64,000 bases of DNA, from NCBI GenBank assembly GCA_946188345.1, contig CAMHUI010000007.1, positions 1 to 64,000 on the forward strand, in the 5' to 3' direction. A model generated the notes under the pieces. The model was not told the DNA's origin. It worked only from the letters and a program-made list of their open reading frames with translations, and made no database searches. This document shows, piece after piece, positions 18,085 to 26,766 of this stretch. The position numbers were made by a program, and so were the translations under genes. The stretch comes from an uncultured Prevotellaceae bacterium. GTDB taxonomy: Bacteria > Bacteroidota > Bacteroidia > Bacteroidales > Bacteroidaceae. The number at the start of each line of letters is the position of its first letter. Positions within the stretch are counted from its first letter, which is position 1.

Positions 18085-19578
18085 ATGACTATGATGAAAT
18101 TATCAAATAAGAAAGGCAATCAGGCTCCGCTGCAGATGCGTGGAGCCGTGGGCGGGCTCCTGCTCCTCATTCTGTTGTTGGCCTCGTGCATGGGTTCGAA
18201 GACGGCCTCGTCGACGGGCCGCGGCGGTGAGGTCATCGGTGTCAGTGGCCGCGCCTTCTCAGAGCCGGCACCCTATGGCATGACGCGCATCGGACGCGGA
18301 TACCTGCACATGGGTATCGACCAGCAGGACTCGCTGTGGGGCAAGCAGACACCCGTGCGCGACATCTCCGTCGACGGATTCTGGATGGACGAGACCGAGG
18401 TGACCAACTCGGAGTATAAGCAGTTTGTGATGTGGGTTCGCGACTCCATCCTCCGCACCCGTATGGCCGACCCGAACTACGCCGGCGACGAGTCGTACAT
18501 CATCACCGAGGACAAGAACGGCGACCCCGTGACCCCGCACCTCGACTGGAAGAAGAACCTGCCGCGCAAACCCAATGAGGAAGAACAGCGCGCCATCGAG
18601 AGCCTCTACGTGACCAATCCCGTCACCGGCGAGAAGATGCTCGACGCCAGCCAGCTGAACTACCGCTATGAGGTCTACGACTACACCACGGCAGCCCTGC
18701 GACGCAACCGACTCAACGCGCAGGAGAGAAACCTGAACACCGACGTCGTCGTAGACCCCGACGAAGTGGTGATGATATCGAAAGACACCGCCTATATCGA
18801 CGACGAAGGGCGCATCGTGCGCGAGACCATCAACCGTCCGCTCTCCGGACCGTGGGACTTCCTCAATACCTATATCGTGAATGTCTACCCCGACACAACA
18901 TGCTGGGTGAACGACTTCCAGAACGTAGACAACGAGGTCTACCTGCGCAACTACTTTTCGAATCCCGCCTACAACGACTATCCCGTCGTCGGCGTGACGT
19001 GGGAGCAGGCCAATGCCTTCTGCGCCTGGCGCACCGACTACCTGCTGAAAGGCCTCGGTGCCGAGGCACGCTACATCCAGCGCTACCGTCTGCCGACGGA
19101 GGCCGAGTGGGAGTATGCCGCCCGCGGTAAGGACGGCAACGAGTTCCCCTGGGAGAACCCTGACGTGAAGAGCGGCGACGGATGCTTCTATGCCAACTTC
19201 AAACCCGACCGCGGCAACTATACCAAGGACGGCAACCTCATCACCTCGAAGGTGGGCATCTACAGCGCCAACAGCAACGGCCTCTACGACATGGCCGGCA
19301 ACGTGGCCGAATGGACCTCGACACTCTACACCGAGGCCGGCGTGGAAGCCATGCACGACTTCAACCCGCAACTCGAATACAAGGCCGCCAAGGAAGACCC
19401 CTACAAACTGAAGAAGAAGAGCGTAAGAGGCGGCTCATGGAAAGACCCCGAGTCGTATATCCGCTCAGCCTGGCGCACATGGGAATACCAAAACCAGCCA
19501 CGCTCGTACATCGGATTCCGCTGCGTGCGCTCCTTGGCTAACACTACCAGTACTAAACAAAAGAAAGGAAAGAAATAA
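18085..19578 (+). CDS. gldK: T9SS/gliding lipoprotein GldK/PorK (SUMF1-like)
   Basis: Lipobox-like LLASCMGS; GFWMDETEVTNSEYKQFV, YRLPTEAEWEYAARG, LYDMAGNVAEWT, SYIGFRCVRS. Confidence 0.93.
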   Translation: MTMMKLSNKKGNQAPLQMRGAVGGLLLLILLLASCMGSKTASSTGRGGEVIGVSGRAFSEPAPYGMTRIGRGYLHMGIDQQDSLWGKQTPVRDISVDGFWMDETEVTNSEYKQFVMWVRDSILRTRMADPNYAGDESYIITEDKNGDPVTPHLDWKKNLPRKPNEEEQRAIESLYVTNPVTGEKMLDASQLNYRYEVYDYTTAALRRNRLNAQERNLNTDVVVDPDEVVMISKDTAYIDDEGRIVRETINRPLSGPWDFLNTYIVNVYPDTTCWVNDFQNVDNEVYLRNYFSNPAYNDYPVVGVTWEQANAFCAWRTDYLLKGLGAEARYIQRYRLPTEAEWEYAARGKDGNEFPWENPDVKSGDGCFYANFKPDRGNYTKDGNLITSKVGIYSANSNGLYDMAGNVAEWTSTLYTEAGVEAMHDFNPQLEYKAAKEDPYKLKKKSVRGGSWKDPESYIRSAWRTWEYQNQPRSYIGFRCVRSLANTTSTKQKKGKK

Positions 19579-20375
19579 TGACACAGTATAGCAAATTCAA
19601 CGTCATCTACCGTCTGCAGAAGTGGCTCGACAGCGTGCCCGGACAGACGTTCATGAACTACGCCTACAGCTGGGGTGCCTCTATCGTCATCCTCGGTGCA
19701 TTGTTCAAGCTGACCCACCTGCCAGGGGCCAACTTCTGGCTGTTCCTCGGAATGGGTACGGAAGTGTTTGTGTTCTTCATCGCCGGCTTCGACCGTCCGT
19801 TCGACAAGACGGAAGACGGCTACGACCTGCCCATCCACGTCAACAGTGAGGAAGAGGGCGAAGGCGAGGAGACTGCCGACACCCAGGCCGCAGCCGTTGT
19901 CGGCGGCGGCATCGGCGGCGGTACCATCATCATCGGCGGCGGCTCGGGTTCGGGCGTTGCAGCCATGGGCGAACAGGCCGGCGTCGTGGCCAACGGCGAA
20001 GGACCTATCGTAGCCGGAGGCGGTGTCATTGGCGGTGCCGTCGTGCCTACCGTCAACGACGAGATGGAAGATGCCCAAAAGAACTATGTAGAGCAGCTGA
20101 AGAAGTTCAGCGAGGTCCTGGCCGCCGTCTCCGAGCAGATAGAGCACATCACGCGCGACAGTGCCGAGATGGAGAACCTCAACCGCACGCTCACCGGCAT
20201 CACCCGCGTCTACGAGATGCAGCTCAAGGGTGCCAGCCAGCAGATTGGCACCATCGACGAAATCAACGAGCAGAGCCGCCGCATGGCAGGGCAGATAGCA
20301 GAGCTCAACAAAATCTATACCCGCATGATTGAAGCCATGACGGTGAATATGCGCAATGCCGGTCCGCAAATTTAA
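19578..20375 (+). CDS. gldL: T9SS inner-membrane protein GldL/PorL
   Basis: MNYAYSWGASIVILGALFKLTHLPGANFWLFLGMGTEVFVFFIAGFDRPF, followed by Gly-rich linker and coiled coil. Confidence 0.93.
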   Translation: MTQYSKFNVIYRLQKWLDSVPGQTFMNYAYSWGASIVILGALFKLTHLPGANFWLFLGMGTEVFVFFIAGFDRPFDKTEDGYDLPIHVNSEEEGEGEETADTQAAAVVGGGIGGGTIIIGGGSGSGVAAMGEQAGVVANGEGPIVAGGGVIGGAVVPTVNDEMEDAQKNYVEQLKKFSEVLAAVSEQIEHITRDSAEMENLNRTLTGITRVYEMQLKGASQQIGTIDEINEQSRRMAGQIAELNKIYTRMIEAMTVNMRNAGPQI

Positions 20376-20437
20376 ACTATAGTAGCTATAGTAACTATAG
20401 TATCTATAGGAACTATCAATAAAAAAAGGAAACAACT

Positions 20438-21982
20438 ATGGCAATAAAGAAAAGACCCGTCTCTCCTCGCCAGAAGATGATCAACCTCATGTACGTGGTG
20501 TTGATGGCCATGCTGGCGCTGAACGTCTCGACTGAGGTGCTCAACGGCTTCTCCGTAGTAGAGGAAAGCCTGAACCGCACCACGGCGAACTCAGCCAAGG
20601 AGAACGGTGCCATCTATGATAACTTCGCCGAACAGATGAAGAAGAACCCCGAAAAGGTTAAGGCGTGGTTCGACAAAGCCCAGCAGGTGCAGCAGATGAG
20701 CGACTCGCTCTATAACTTCGCGCAGCACCTGAAGGAAGCCATCGTGCGTGAGGCCGACGGCAAGAACGGCGACGTCCACAACATCCGCGGCAAGGAAGAC
20801 CTGGAGGCCGCCTCGCAGGTGATGCTCTCGCCCTCGAAAGGCCAGGGCAAGAAACTCTACGATGCCATCAACAGCTACCGCGAACAACTGCTCAAGATGG
20901 TCAGCGACCCTCAGCAGCAGAAGATTATTCGCGATAACCTCACGACTGAGCTTCCTCCCAATGCCCACGCCCTGGGCAAGAACTGGCAGGAGTATATGTT
21001 CGAGTCGATGCCTGTAGCCGCTGCCGTGACACTGCTCTCGAAGCTGCAGAGCGACGTGCGCTATGCCGAGGGAGAAGTGCTGCATAAGCTCGTTTCAAAT
21101 ATCGACGTGAAAGATATCCGCGTGAACAAGCTCGAGGCCTTCGTCATCCCCGAGTCGCGCACCGTCATCAGCGGCGACCGCTTCTCGGCACAGATTGTCA
21201 TGGCTGCCGTCGATACGACCCTGCAACCGGAAATCTACGTTGGTGGCCAGAAACTCAGCAGCAGTGACTATAGCTTCACAGCCGGCAGCGTGGGCGAGCA
21301 CTCTTTCGGAGGCTATATCACGATGATTGACGGCAGTGGCGAGGAGATTCGCCGCGAGTTCACACAGAAATATAATGTGGTGGCCCCCTCGGCAACGGTG
21401 TCGGCCGACCTGATGAACGTGCTCTATGCCGGCTACGACAACCCGATGTCTATCAGCATCCCGGGTGTTCCCCTGAATGCCGTGTCGGCATCGATGAGCA
21501 GCGGCTCGTTCAAGTCGCTGGGAATGGGTAAGTTCATCGCCAAGCCAGCCACGGTGGGCGAGGACGTGACCATCACGGTGTCAGCCACTGAAGGTGGCCG
21601 GGCCCGACAGATGGGCGCCTTCAAGTTCAAGGTGCGCAAACTGCCCGATCCTACACCTTATGCCGTCGTCGGTACCGACCGCTTCAAGGGTGGTGGACTG
21701 GCCAAGCAATCGCTCATGTCGCTGACGGCGCTCAGCGCTGCCATCGACGACGGACTGCTCGACATCCCATTCCGTGTGAACAGCTTCGAGGTGGTGTTCT
21801 TCGACGGTATGGGTAATGCCATCCCGATGGCCTCCGACGGTGCCAACTTCTCGGCCCGACAGAAGACAGAGTTCCGCCGGCTCTCACGCAACCGACGCTT
21901 CTATATCCGTGGCGTGCAGGCTGTAGGACCTGACGGCATCACTCGCACCCTGCCCGGAGCCATGGAGGTAATAGTGAAATAA
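20438..21982 (+). CDS. gldM: T9SS protein GldM/PorM
   Basis: SPRQKMINLMYVVLMAMLALNVSTEVLNGFSVVEESL. Confidence 0.94.
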   Translation: MAIKKRPVSPRQKMINLMYVVLMAMLALNVSTEVLNGFSVVEESLNRTTANSAKENGAIYDNFAEQMKKNPEKVKAWFDKAQQVQQMSDSLYNFAQHLKEAIVREADGKNGDVHNIRGKEDLEAASQVMLSPSKGQGKKLYDAINSYREQLLKMVSDPQQQKIIRDNLTTELPPNAHALGKNWQEYMFESMPVAAAVTLLSKLQSDVRYAEGEVLHKLVSNIDVKDIRVNKLEAFVIPESRTVISGDRFSAQIVMAAVDTTLQPEIYVGGQKLSSSDYSFTAGSVGEHSFGGYITMIDGSGEEIRREFTQKYNVVAPSATVSADLMNVLYAGYDNPMSISIPGVPLNAVSASMSSGSFKSLGMGKFIAKPATVGEDVTITVSATEGGRARQMGAFKFKVRKLPDPTPYAVVGTDRFKGGGLAKQSLMSLTALSAAIDDGLLDIPFRVNSFEVVFFDGMGNAIPMASDGANFSARQKTEFRRLSRNRRFYIRGVQAVGPDGITRTLPGAMEVIVK

Positions 21983-21997
21983 ATAAAAACAGAAGAT

Positions 21998-23143
21998 ATG
22001 AGACGTATTTTTTTCATAATGACGGTGCTCTGTCTGTCGCAGCTGGCAACAGCCCAGCCTCAGACACGTCGTGTGGCCCAGCAGCAGGCCCGTTCGCAGC
22101 AGGCCCAGACTCAGACACAGACCAAGAAGTCGAACGGCAACAATATGACCACTCGTGCCCAGATATCTTTCCCCACGCAGACAAGGATGGACGGCGATGT
22201 GGACTGGCGACGGGACATCTACCGCGAGATTAACCTCATGGACGATGCCAATGCCGGACTCTACTACCCGAAGGTGGCCGTGGGTTCGCAGATGAACCTC
22301 TTCTCCTACATGTTCAACCTCATCATGCGCGGACAACTGAAGGCCTATGAATACCGTACCGACGGCAATGAGGTGTTCAACGACTCGTCACGGGTGAAAC
22401 CCCTGCAGTTTCTCGACGACCAGGGCATCCTCTATACCCGCACCGACCGAGGCATGCGCATCGATCCCAGCGACATCCCTTCGGAAGAGGTGAAGGTCTA
22501 CTATGTAAAGGAGAGCACCTACTACGACCAGCGCACGTCGACCTTCCACACGAAGGTGCAAGCCCTGTGCCCCATCCGCGTGATGGGTGACTATAGCGAC
22601 GCCGAGAAGCGTCCGCTCTTCTGGGTGGAGTATGACGAGCTGGCTCCCTTCCTGGCCAAGCAGACCATGATGACGAGCAACAAGAACAACGCCGCCACGA
22701 TGAGCATCGACGACTTCTTCACGAAGAACATGTATAAGGGCAACATCTACAAGACCAACAACATGCAGGGGCTTGTGCTTGGGCAGACGCTCGGCGGAAA
22801 CGATGTCGTCTATTCCTACGACAGCTTCGGCGATGAAGGCACCGACGACTTCGGCGACCCCGTCGCTGCCACCGACTCTACGAAGATTAAGGCTCAGCAG
22901 GCCATCGAGGGCGAGATTAAGTCGTTTGAGAACAACATGTGGGGCAATCAGGCCCGCAAGGATTCGCTCGACAGCATCGCCAAGATGGACGTGAAGGACA
23001 AGAAGGCGCTGAAGAGGAAGTCGCGCAGCAATGCCTCGGCAGCCTCTAAGAGCCAGAAGACCGTGAAAGAGAAGCGCCAGCGTAGCTCATCGCCGAAGGC
23101 CTCGAGCACGGGCCGCGTCTCCGTGCGTCGTGAGCGACACTGA
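21998..23143 (+). CDS. gldN: T9SS protein GldN/PorN
   Basis: VDWRRDIYREINLMDDANAGLYYPKV...NLFSYMFNLIMRGQLKAYEYRTDGNEVFN; basic low-complexity C-terminus. Confidence 0.92.
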   Translation: MRRIFFIMTVLCLSQLATAQPQTRRVAQQQARSQQAQTQTQTKKSNGNNMTTRAQISFPTQTRMDGDVDWRRDIYREINLMDDANAGLYYPKVAVGSQMNLFSYMFNLIMRGQLKAYEYRTDGNEVFNDSSRVKPLQFLDDQGILYTRTDRGMRIDPSDIPSEEVKVYYVKESTYYDQRTSTFHTKVQALCPIRVMGDYSDAEKRPLFWVEYDELAPFLAKQTMMTSNKNNAATMSIDDFFTKNMYKGNIYKTNNMQGLVLGQTLGGNDVVYSYDSFGDEGTDDFGDPVAATDSTKIKAQQAIEGEIKSFENNMWGNQARKDSLDSIAKMDVKDKKALKRKSRSNASAASKSQKTVKEKRQRSSSPKASSTGRVSVRRERH

Positions 23144-23193
23144 GAAAGCTAAGTTCATTTCAAGAGGTAAAAAGCAAAAAGGGGGTAGAGCCT

Positions 23194-23868
23194 ATGGATG
23201 GATTCTTCAGCATACATGGTGAGAAGGCCAACCTGTTGAGACGCTCGACGGCCTTTCTGCTTTTTTGCCTTTTTGCGTTGCAGCCTGTCCGCGGACAGGT
23301 GGACTTCGGGGTGAGGGCCGGCTTGAACATGAGCGAGACCACCCTGGAAGGCATCAGCCATACAACCGTCGGCGACCTTTTCAAGATGGAGCGGCACGAC
23401 GGCTATTTCTTTGGTCCCGTCTTGCGGGTGGGACTGCCCGTCTCCTGCCTGGGTATCGATGTGGCCGCACTCTACGACGTAAGAAAGACGGAAATCAGCG
23501 GCAAGCAAATCTCGATGCGCAGTGTCGTCGTTCCTGTCAATGCGCGACTCGACCTGCCGTTGCTGCGTGAACTATTCGGCATCTATCTGACGGCCGGACC
23601 GCAGCTGAGCTTTAACATTGGCCATGAGGGCTTCTCGTGGACCGACGTCAATAGCGTGCAGAACACGTTCCGCGTGCAGTCGTCGAACTTCGGGTTCAAT
23701 GCCGGAGCAGGCGTCAGGGTTTTCCAGCTCGAGGTCGGCGTCATATACCATATGCCCATTGGGCGCACTGCTGACCTCGTAAGCCTCTCGCAGACGGCAC
23801 AGCAGATTTACGAGATACGTTCGGCAAACACCAATAACTGGCAGATAAACCTTGCCTGGTATTTCTGA
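23194..23868 (+). CDS. Outer-membrane beta-barrel protein (OMP_b-brl/PorT-like)
   Basis: 224 aa; GQVDFGVRAGLNMSETTLEGISHT...LYDVRKTEISG...LTAGPQLSFNIG...GFNAGAGVRVFQLEVGVIYHMPIGRT...NTNNWQINLAWYF. Confidence 0.8.
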   Translation: MDGFFSIHGEKANLLRRSTAFLLFCLFALQPVRGQVDFGVRAGLNMSETTLEGISHTTVGDLFKMERHDGYFFGPVLRVGLPVSCLGIDVAALYDVRKTEISGKQISMRSVVVPVNARLDLPLLRELFGIYLTAGPQLSFNIGHEGFSWTDVNSVQNTFRVQSSNFGFNAGAGVRVFQLEVGVIYHMPIGRTADLVSLSQTAQQIYEIRSANTNNWQINLAWYF

Positions 23869-23997
23869 CATTTCTTGAGCGAGATACCATGGACGGGTAG
23901 CGGCCTGAACTTGTGGAAAGATGCAAAAATACATGCTTTTCACACAAAATTACCCTTAAAAACCTTTCCAAGTTGCGGTTTTTCTGAGATTTCTTCT

Positions 23998-24005
23998 TAA
24001 CTTTG
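23998..24005 (+). promoter_or_regulatory. Bacteroidota-type -7 element TAACTTTG upstream of the GH43 gene
   Basis: TAACTTTGCAACC 47 bp upstream of the ATG at 24052. Confidence 0.6.
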
Positions 24006-24051
24006 CAACCTGTAACAGGGAGAAATCTGAATCTAATAACATAAACAAAAT

Positions 24052-26751
24052 ATGAAAAAGTTTATCCTCATGACGGTTTTGACCGTTGTCAATGTCACCA
24101 TTGCGCTCGCTGTCGGCGGCGTGAGTAAGGTTCCTTTTGCCGACCCGTATATCCTGCTAGACGGCGACACCTACTATGCCTACGGCACTCATTCGGGCGA
24201 CGGCATCGAGTGTTATTCATCGCCCAATCTGCGGGAGTGGACCTATGAAGGACTGGCCCTGCAGAAGGGGAATACCACGGAGACTCGCTGGTTCTGGGCT
24301 CCCGAGGTGTATAACTTCGGAGGAACCTACTATATGTATTTCTCAGCCAACGAGCATCTCTATGCCGCCACGGCAACATCGCCGAAGGGACCCTTCAAGC
24401 AGGTGGGCAGCTATCAGATGGAGCCGCTGCTCGGCTCGGAGAAGTGCATCGACTCGTCGGTCTTCACCGATGATGACGGAAAACAGTATATGTACTTTGT
24501 GCGCTTCACCGACGGCAACTGCATCTGGAGCGTACAGCTGAGTGATGACCACATCACACCTGTGGAGGGAACACTGAAGCACTGCTTCTCCGTGTCGCAG
24601 TCGTGGGAGAATGTCCTGGGCCGTGTCAACGAAGGACCGAACATGATTAAGCACGACGGAACCTACTACCTGACCTATTCAGGCAACGACTATCAGAGCC
24701 CGGACTACGGCGTGGGCTATGCCACAGCGAAGAGCCCGCAAGGATCGTGGTCGAAGTATACGCGCAACCCCATCCTTCAGAAGGCCTTCGGCATGCAGGG
24801 TACAGGCCACCACTCGCTCTTTACCGACAAAGAGGGTCAATTGCGCATGGTCTTCCATGCCCATAACTCTTCAACAGAGATACATCCCCGACTGATGTAT
24901 ATTGCCAGCATGAAGTGGGTGAACTCCTCGTTGGTTGTTGATAAGGACGTACCCATCATCCGTCCCTCGCTGCCTGGCTATCCCTATATGCCCGATGATG
25001 TGCTTACCAAGTGGGGCTATCAGCGTGGCTATGCCACCGTGGCCGACCTAAATGGTGACGGATGGCTCGATATTGTGGCTGGAGGATCAGGAAACACCAT
25101 GCGCAATGAAGAGGCATCGAACGCTTTCACGAAGAAACGTCAGATGGATATCCAGCTATTCCTGCCGAAGTTGAAGAACTGGACCACGCTGGTCAGTAGC
25201 GAGAGTGTTATCCGTGTGGCAGATATGCCGAGCATCGTGCCCTGTGACATCAACCGCGACGGAGTAACAGATATCGTTGCCTTTGAGGCTGTGGGCACAA
25301 AGACCACTGACGAAGCTTATACCGGCAACTACGGCACCGAAGGCATCTTCCTGGGCAAGGGCGACGGCAAGTTCACCATGGCCGAGGTTGAATTCAAAGG
25401 CATCGACTATGAATTCGACATCAAAGCCCCGGCCAAGGGCGATGTGCTCGACATCGACAACGATGGCTTGATGGATGTCGTCTGCGCAGGCTATCAGGGA
25501 GAGCAGTCATACAACGTCGTGCTCCATAACCTTGGCTACGAGGACGGAAAGTTCACCTTCGAGGTAATGCCCTATGAGACGGAACTGAACTTCTCAAACA
25601 TCATCCTTGAGGCCTACGACATGAATAACGATGGTCTGACCGACTTCCTCATCTCGGCCTACGTCGACAACGTGAGCAACATGACACGCTTTACGGATAT
25701 CTATCTGAACTCGCCAGAGCAGCCGGGTACCTTCAGCCGTCTCGGCCTCGGCGATGCTGAGAGCGGAGTGTTGCGCAAGGCCTATGGAGCCCTGCAGGTG
25801 GCCGATATGAACAACGACGGTCATCTCGACTTCATCCTTGCCGGAGCTGGCGATGCCAACACAGGTGAGTCGGGGTTCCGCCAGCGTCTCTTCCTGAACA
25901 ATGGGGAGGCCAGACCTACCTTCACCCTGAAGGAGAGTGACTTTACCGAAGATGGACTCAAGACCACCACGGCCGTTGACAATGCCTTTGGTGTCATCGA
26001 CTGGATGGGCGACGGCAACTTCCACGTGTTTGCCTCAGGCATCAATTCCCGCGAGACAACGACCAGTTCGGTCTTGTATGTCAACGACGGAACGGGCAAT
26101 CTCGTTAAACAAGGTGTTTATTCGGGCAGCTACAATCATTCGATTATCTTCCCCGACTATAACGGTGATGGCGTGAAAGATATGATGATTGTCGGACAGA
26201 CCACCGACGACCACTATCTCATTGAGTCGCAGCGAGGCAAGACAGTCATCTACTATCAGAACCAGCAGGCAGCCCCCCAGCGGCCCGAGCCACCTACAAA
26301 CCTGAAGGCTGAGGTCAAGGGCGATGCCGTCGTACTCTCATGGGAGGCTCCGGCATCGGCCAAGGGAAACGTTACCTTCGACTTCTTCGTGAGCGATGCT
26401 GAAGGCAATCTGGTCTTTGCTCCCAATACCATTGTCGGCGGTACCAACGACGGCAAGCGCAAGGTGAACCATCTCGGTGCAGCCGGACAGAACCACACCA
26501 TCACCATCCATCCTTCTAAATCGGGTACGTTCACGTGGGGAGTCCAGACAGTGAATGCCGCCTACGACGGCTCTGTCTTTGCCGAGGGAACGCCCTTTGC
26601 CTTCACACTGACCGGCATCAACGAAGTCCAGGCCGCAGGCCGCTCTGCACAGGCAACCTTCAACACCCTTGGGCAGCAGGTCAACGACGGCCAGAAAGGA
26701 CTCGTCATTGTTCGTAAGAGTGATGGAAAGAGCCAGAAGATTATCCGCTAA
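24052..26751 (+). CDS. Secreted glycoside hydrolase family 43-like enzyme fused to FG-GAP/VCBS repeats
   Basis: N-term FADPYILLDGDTYYAYGTH...FWAPEVYNFGGTYYMYFSA...NEGPNMIKHDGTYYLTYSGNDY; then DLNGDGWLDIVAGG, DINRDGVTDIVAF, DIDNDGLMDVVCAG, DMNNDGLTDFLISA, DMNNDGHLDFILAG, DYNGDGVKDMMIVG. Confidence 0.88.
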   Translation: MKKFILMTVLTVVNVTIALAVGGVSKVPFADPYILLDGDTYYAYGTHSGDGIECYSSPNLREWTYEGLALQKGNTTETRWFWAPEVYNFGGTYYMYFSANEHLYAATATSPKGPFKQVGSYQMEPLLGSEKCIDSSVFTDDDGKQYMYFVRFTDGNCIWSVQLSDDHITPVEGTLKHCFSVSQSWENVLGRVNEGPNMIKHDGTYYLTYSGNDYQSPDYGVGYATAKSPQGSWSKYTRNPILQKAFGMQGTGHHSLFTDKEGQLRMVFHAHNSSTEIHPRLMYIASMKWVNSSLVVDKDVPIIRPSLPGYPYMPDDVLTKWGYQRGYATVADLNGDGWLDIVAGGSGNTMRNEEASNAFTKKRQMDIQLFLPKLKNWTTLVSSESVIRVADMPSIVPCDINRDGVTDIVAFEAVGTKTTDEAYTGNYGTEGIFLGKGDGKFTMAEVEFKGIDYEFDIKAPAKGDVLDIDNDGLMDVVCAGYQGEQSYNVVLHNLGYEDGKFTFEVMPYETELNFSNIILEAYDMNNDGLTDFLISAYVDNVSNMTRFTDIYLNSPEQPGTFSRLGLGDAESGVLRKAYGALQVADMNNDGHLDFILAGAGDANTGESGFRQRLFLNNGEARPTFTLKESDFTEDGLKTTTAVDNAFGVIDWMGDGNFHVFASGINSRETTTSSVLYVNDGTGNLVKQGVYSGSYNHSIIFPDYNGDGVKDMMIVGQTTDDHYLIESQRGKTVIYYQNQQAAPQRPEPPTNLKAEVKGDAVVLSWEAPASAKGNVTFDFFVSDAEGNLVFAPNTIVGGTNDGKRKVNHLGAAGQNHTITIHPSKSGTFTWGVQTVNAAYDGSVFAEGTPFAFTLTGINEVQAAGRSAQATFNTLGQQVNDGQKGLVIVRKSDGKSQKIIR

Positions 26752-26766
26752 GCAATCCTGAAAATT

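Noticed and set aside
18259-19371. 370-aa minus-strand ORF opposite gldK
   Set aside because: Shadow of GldK; no coherent family signature
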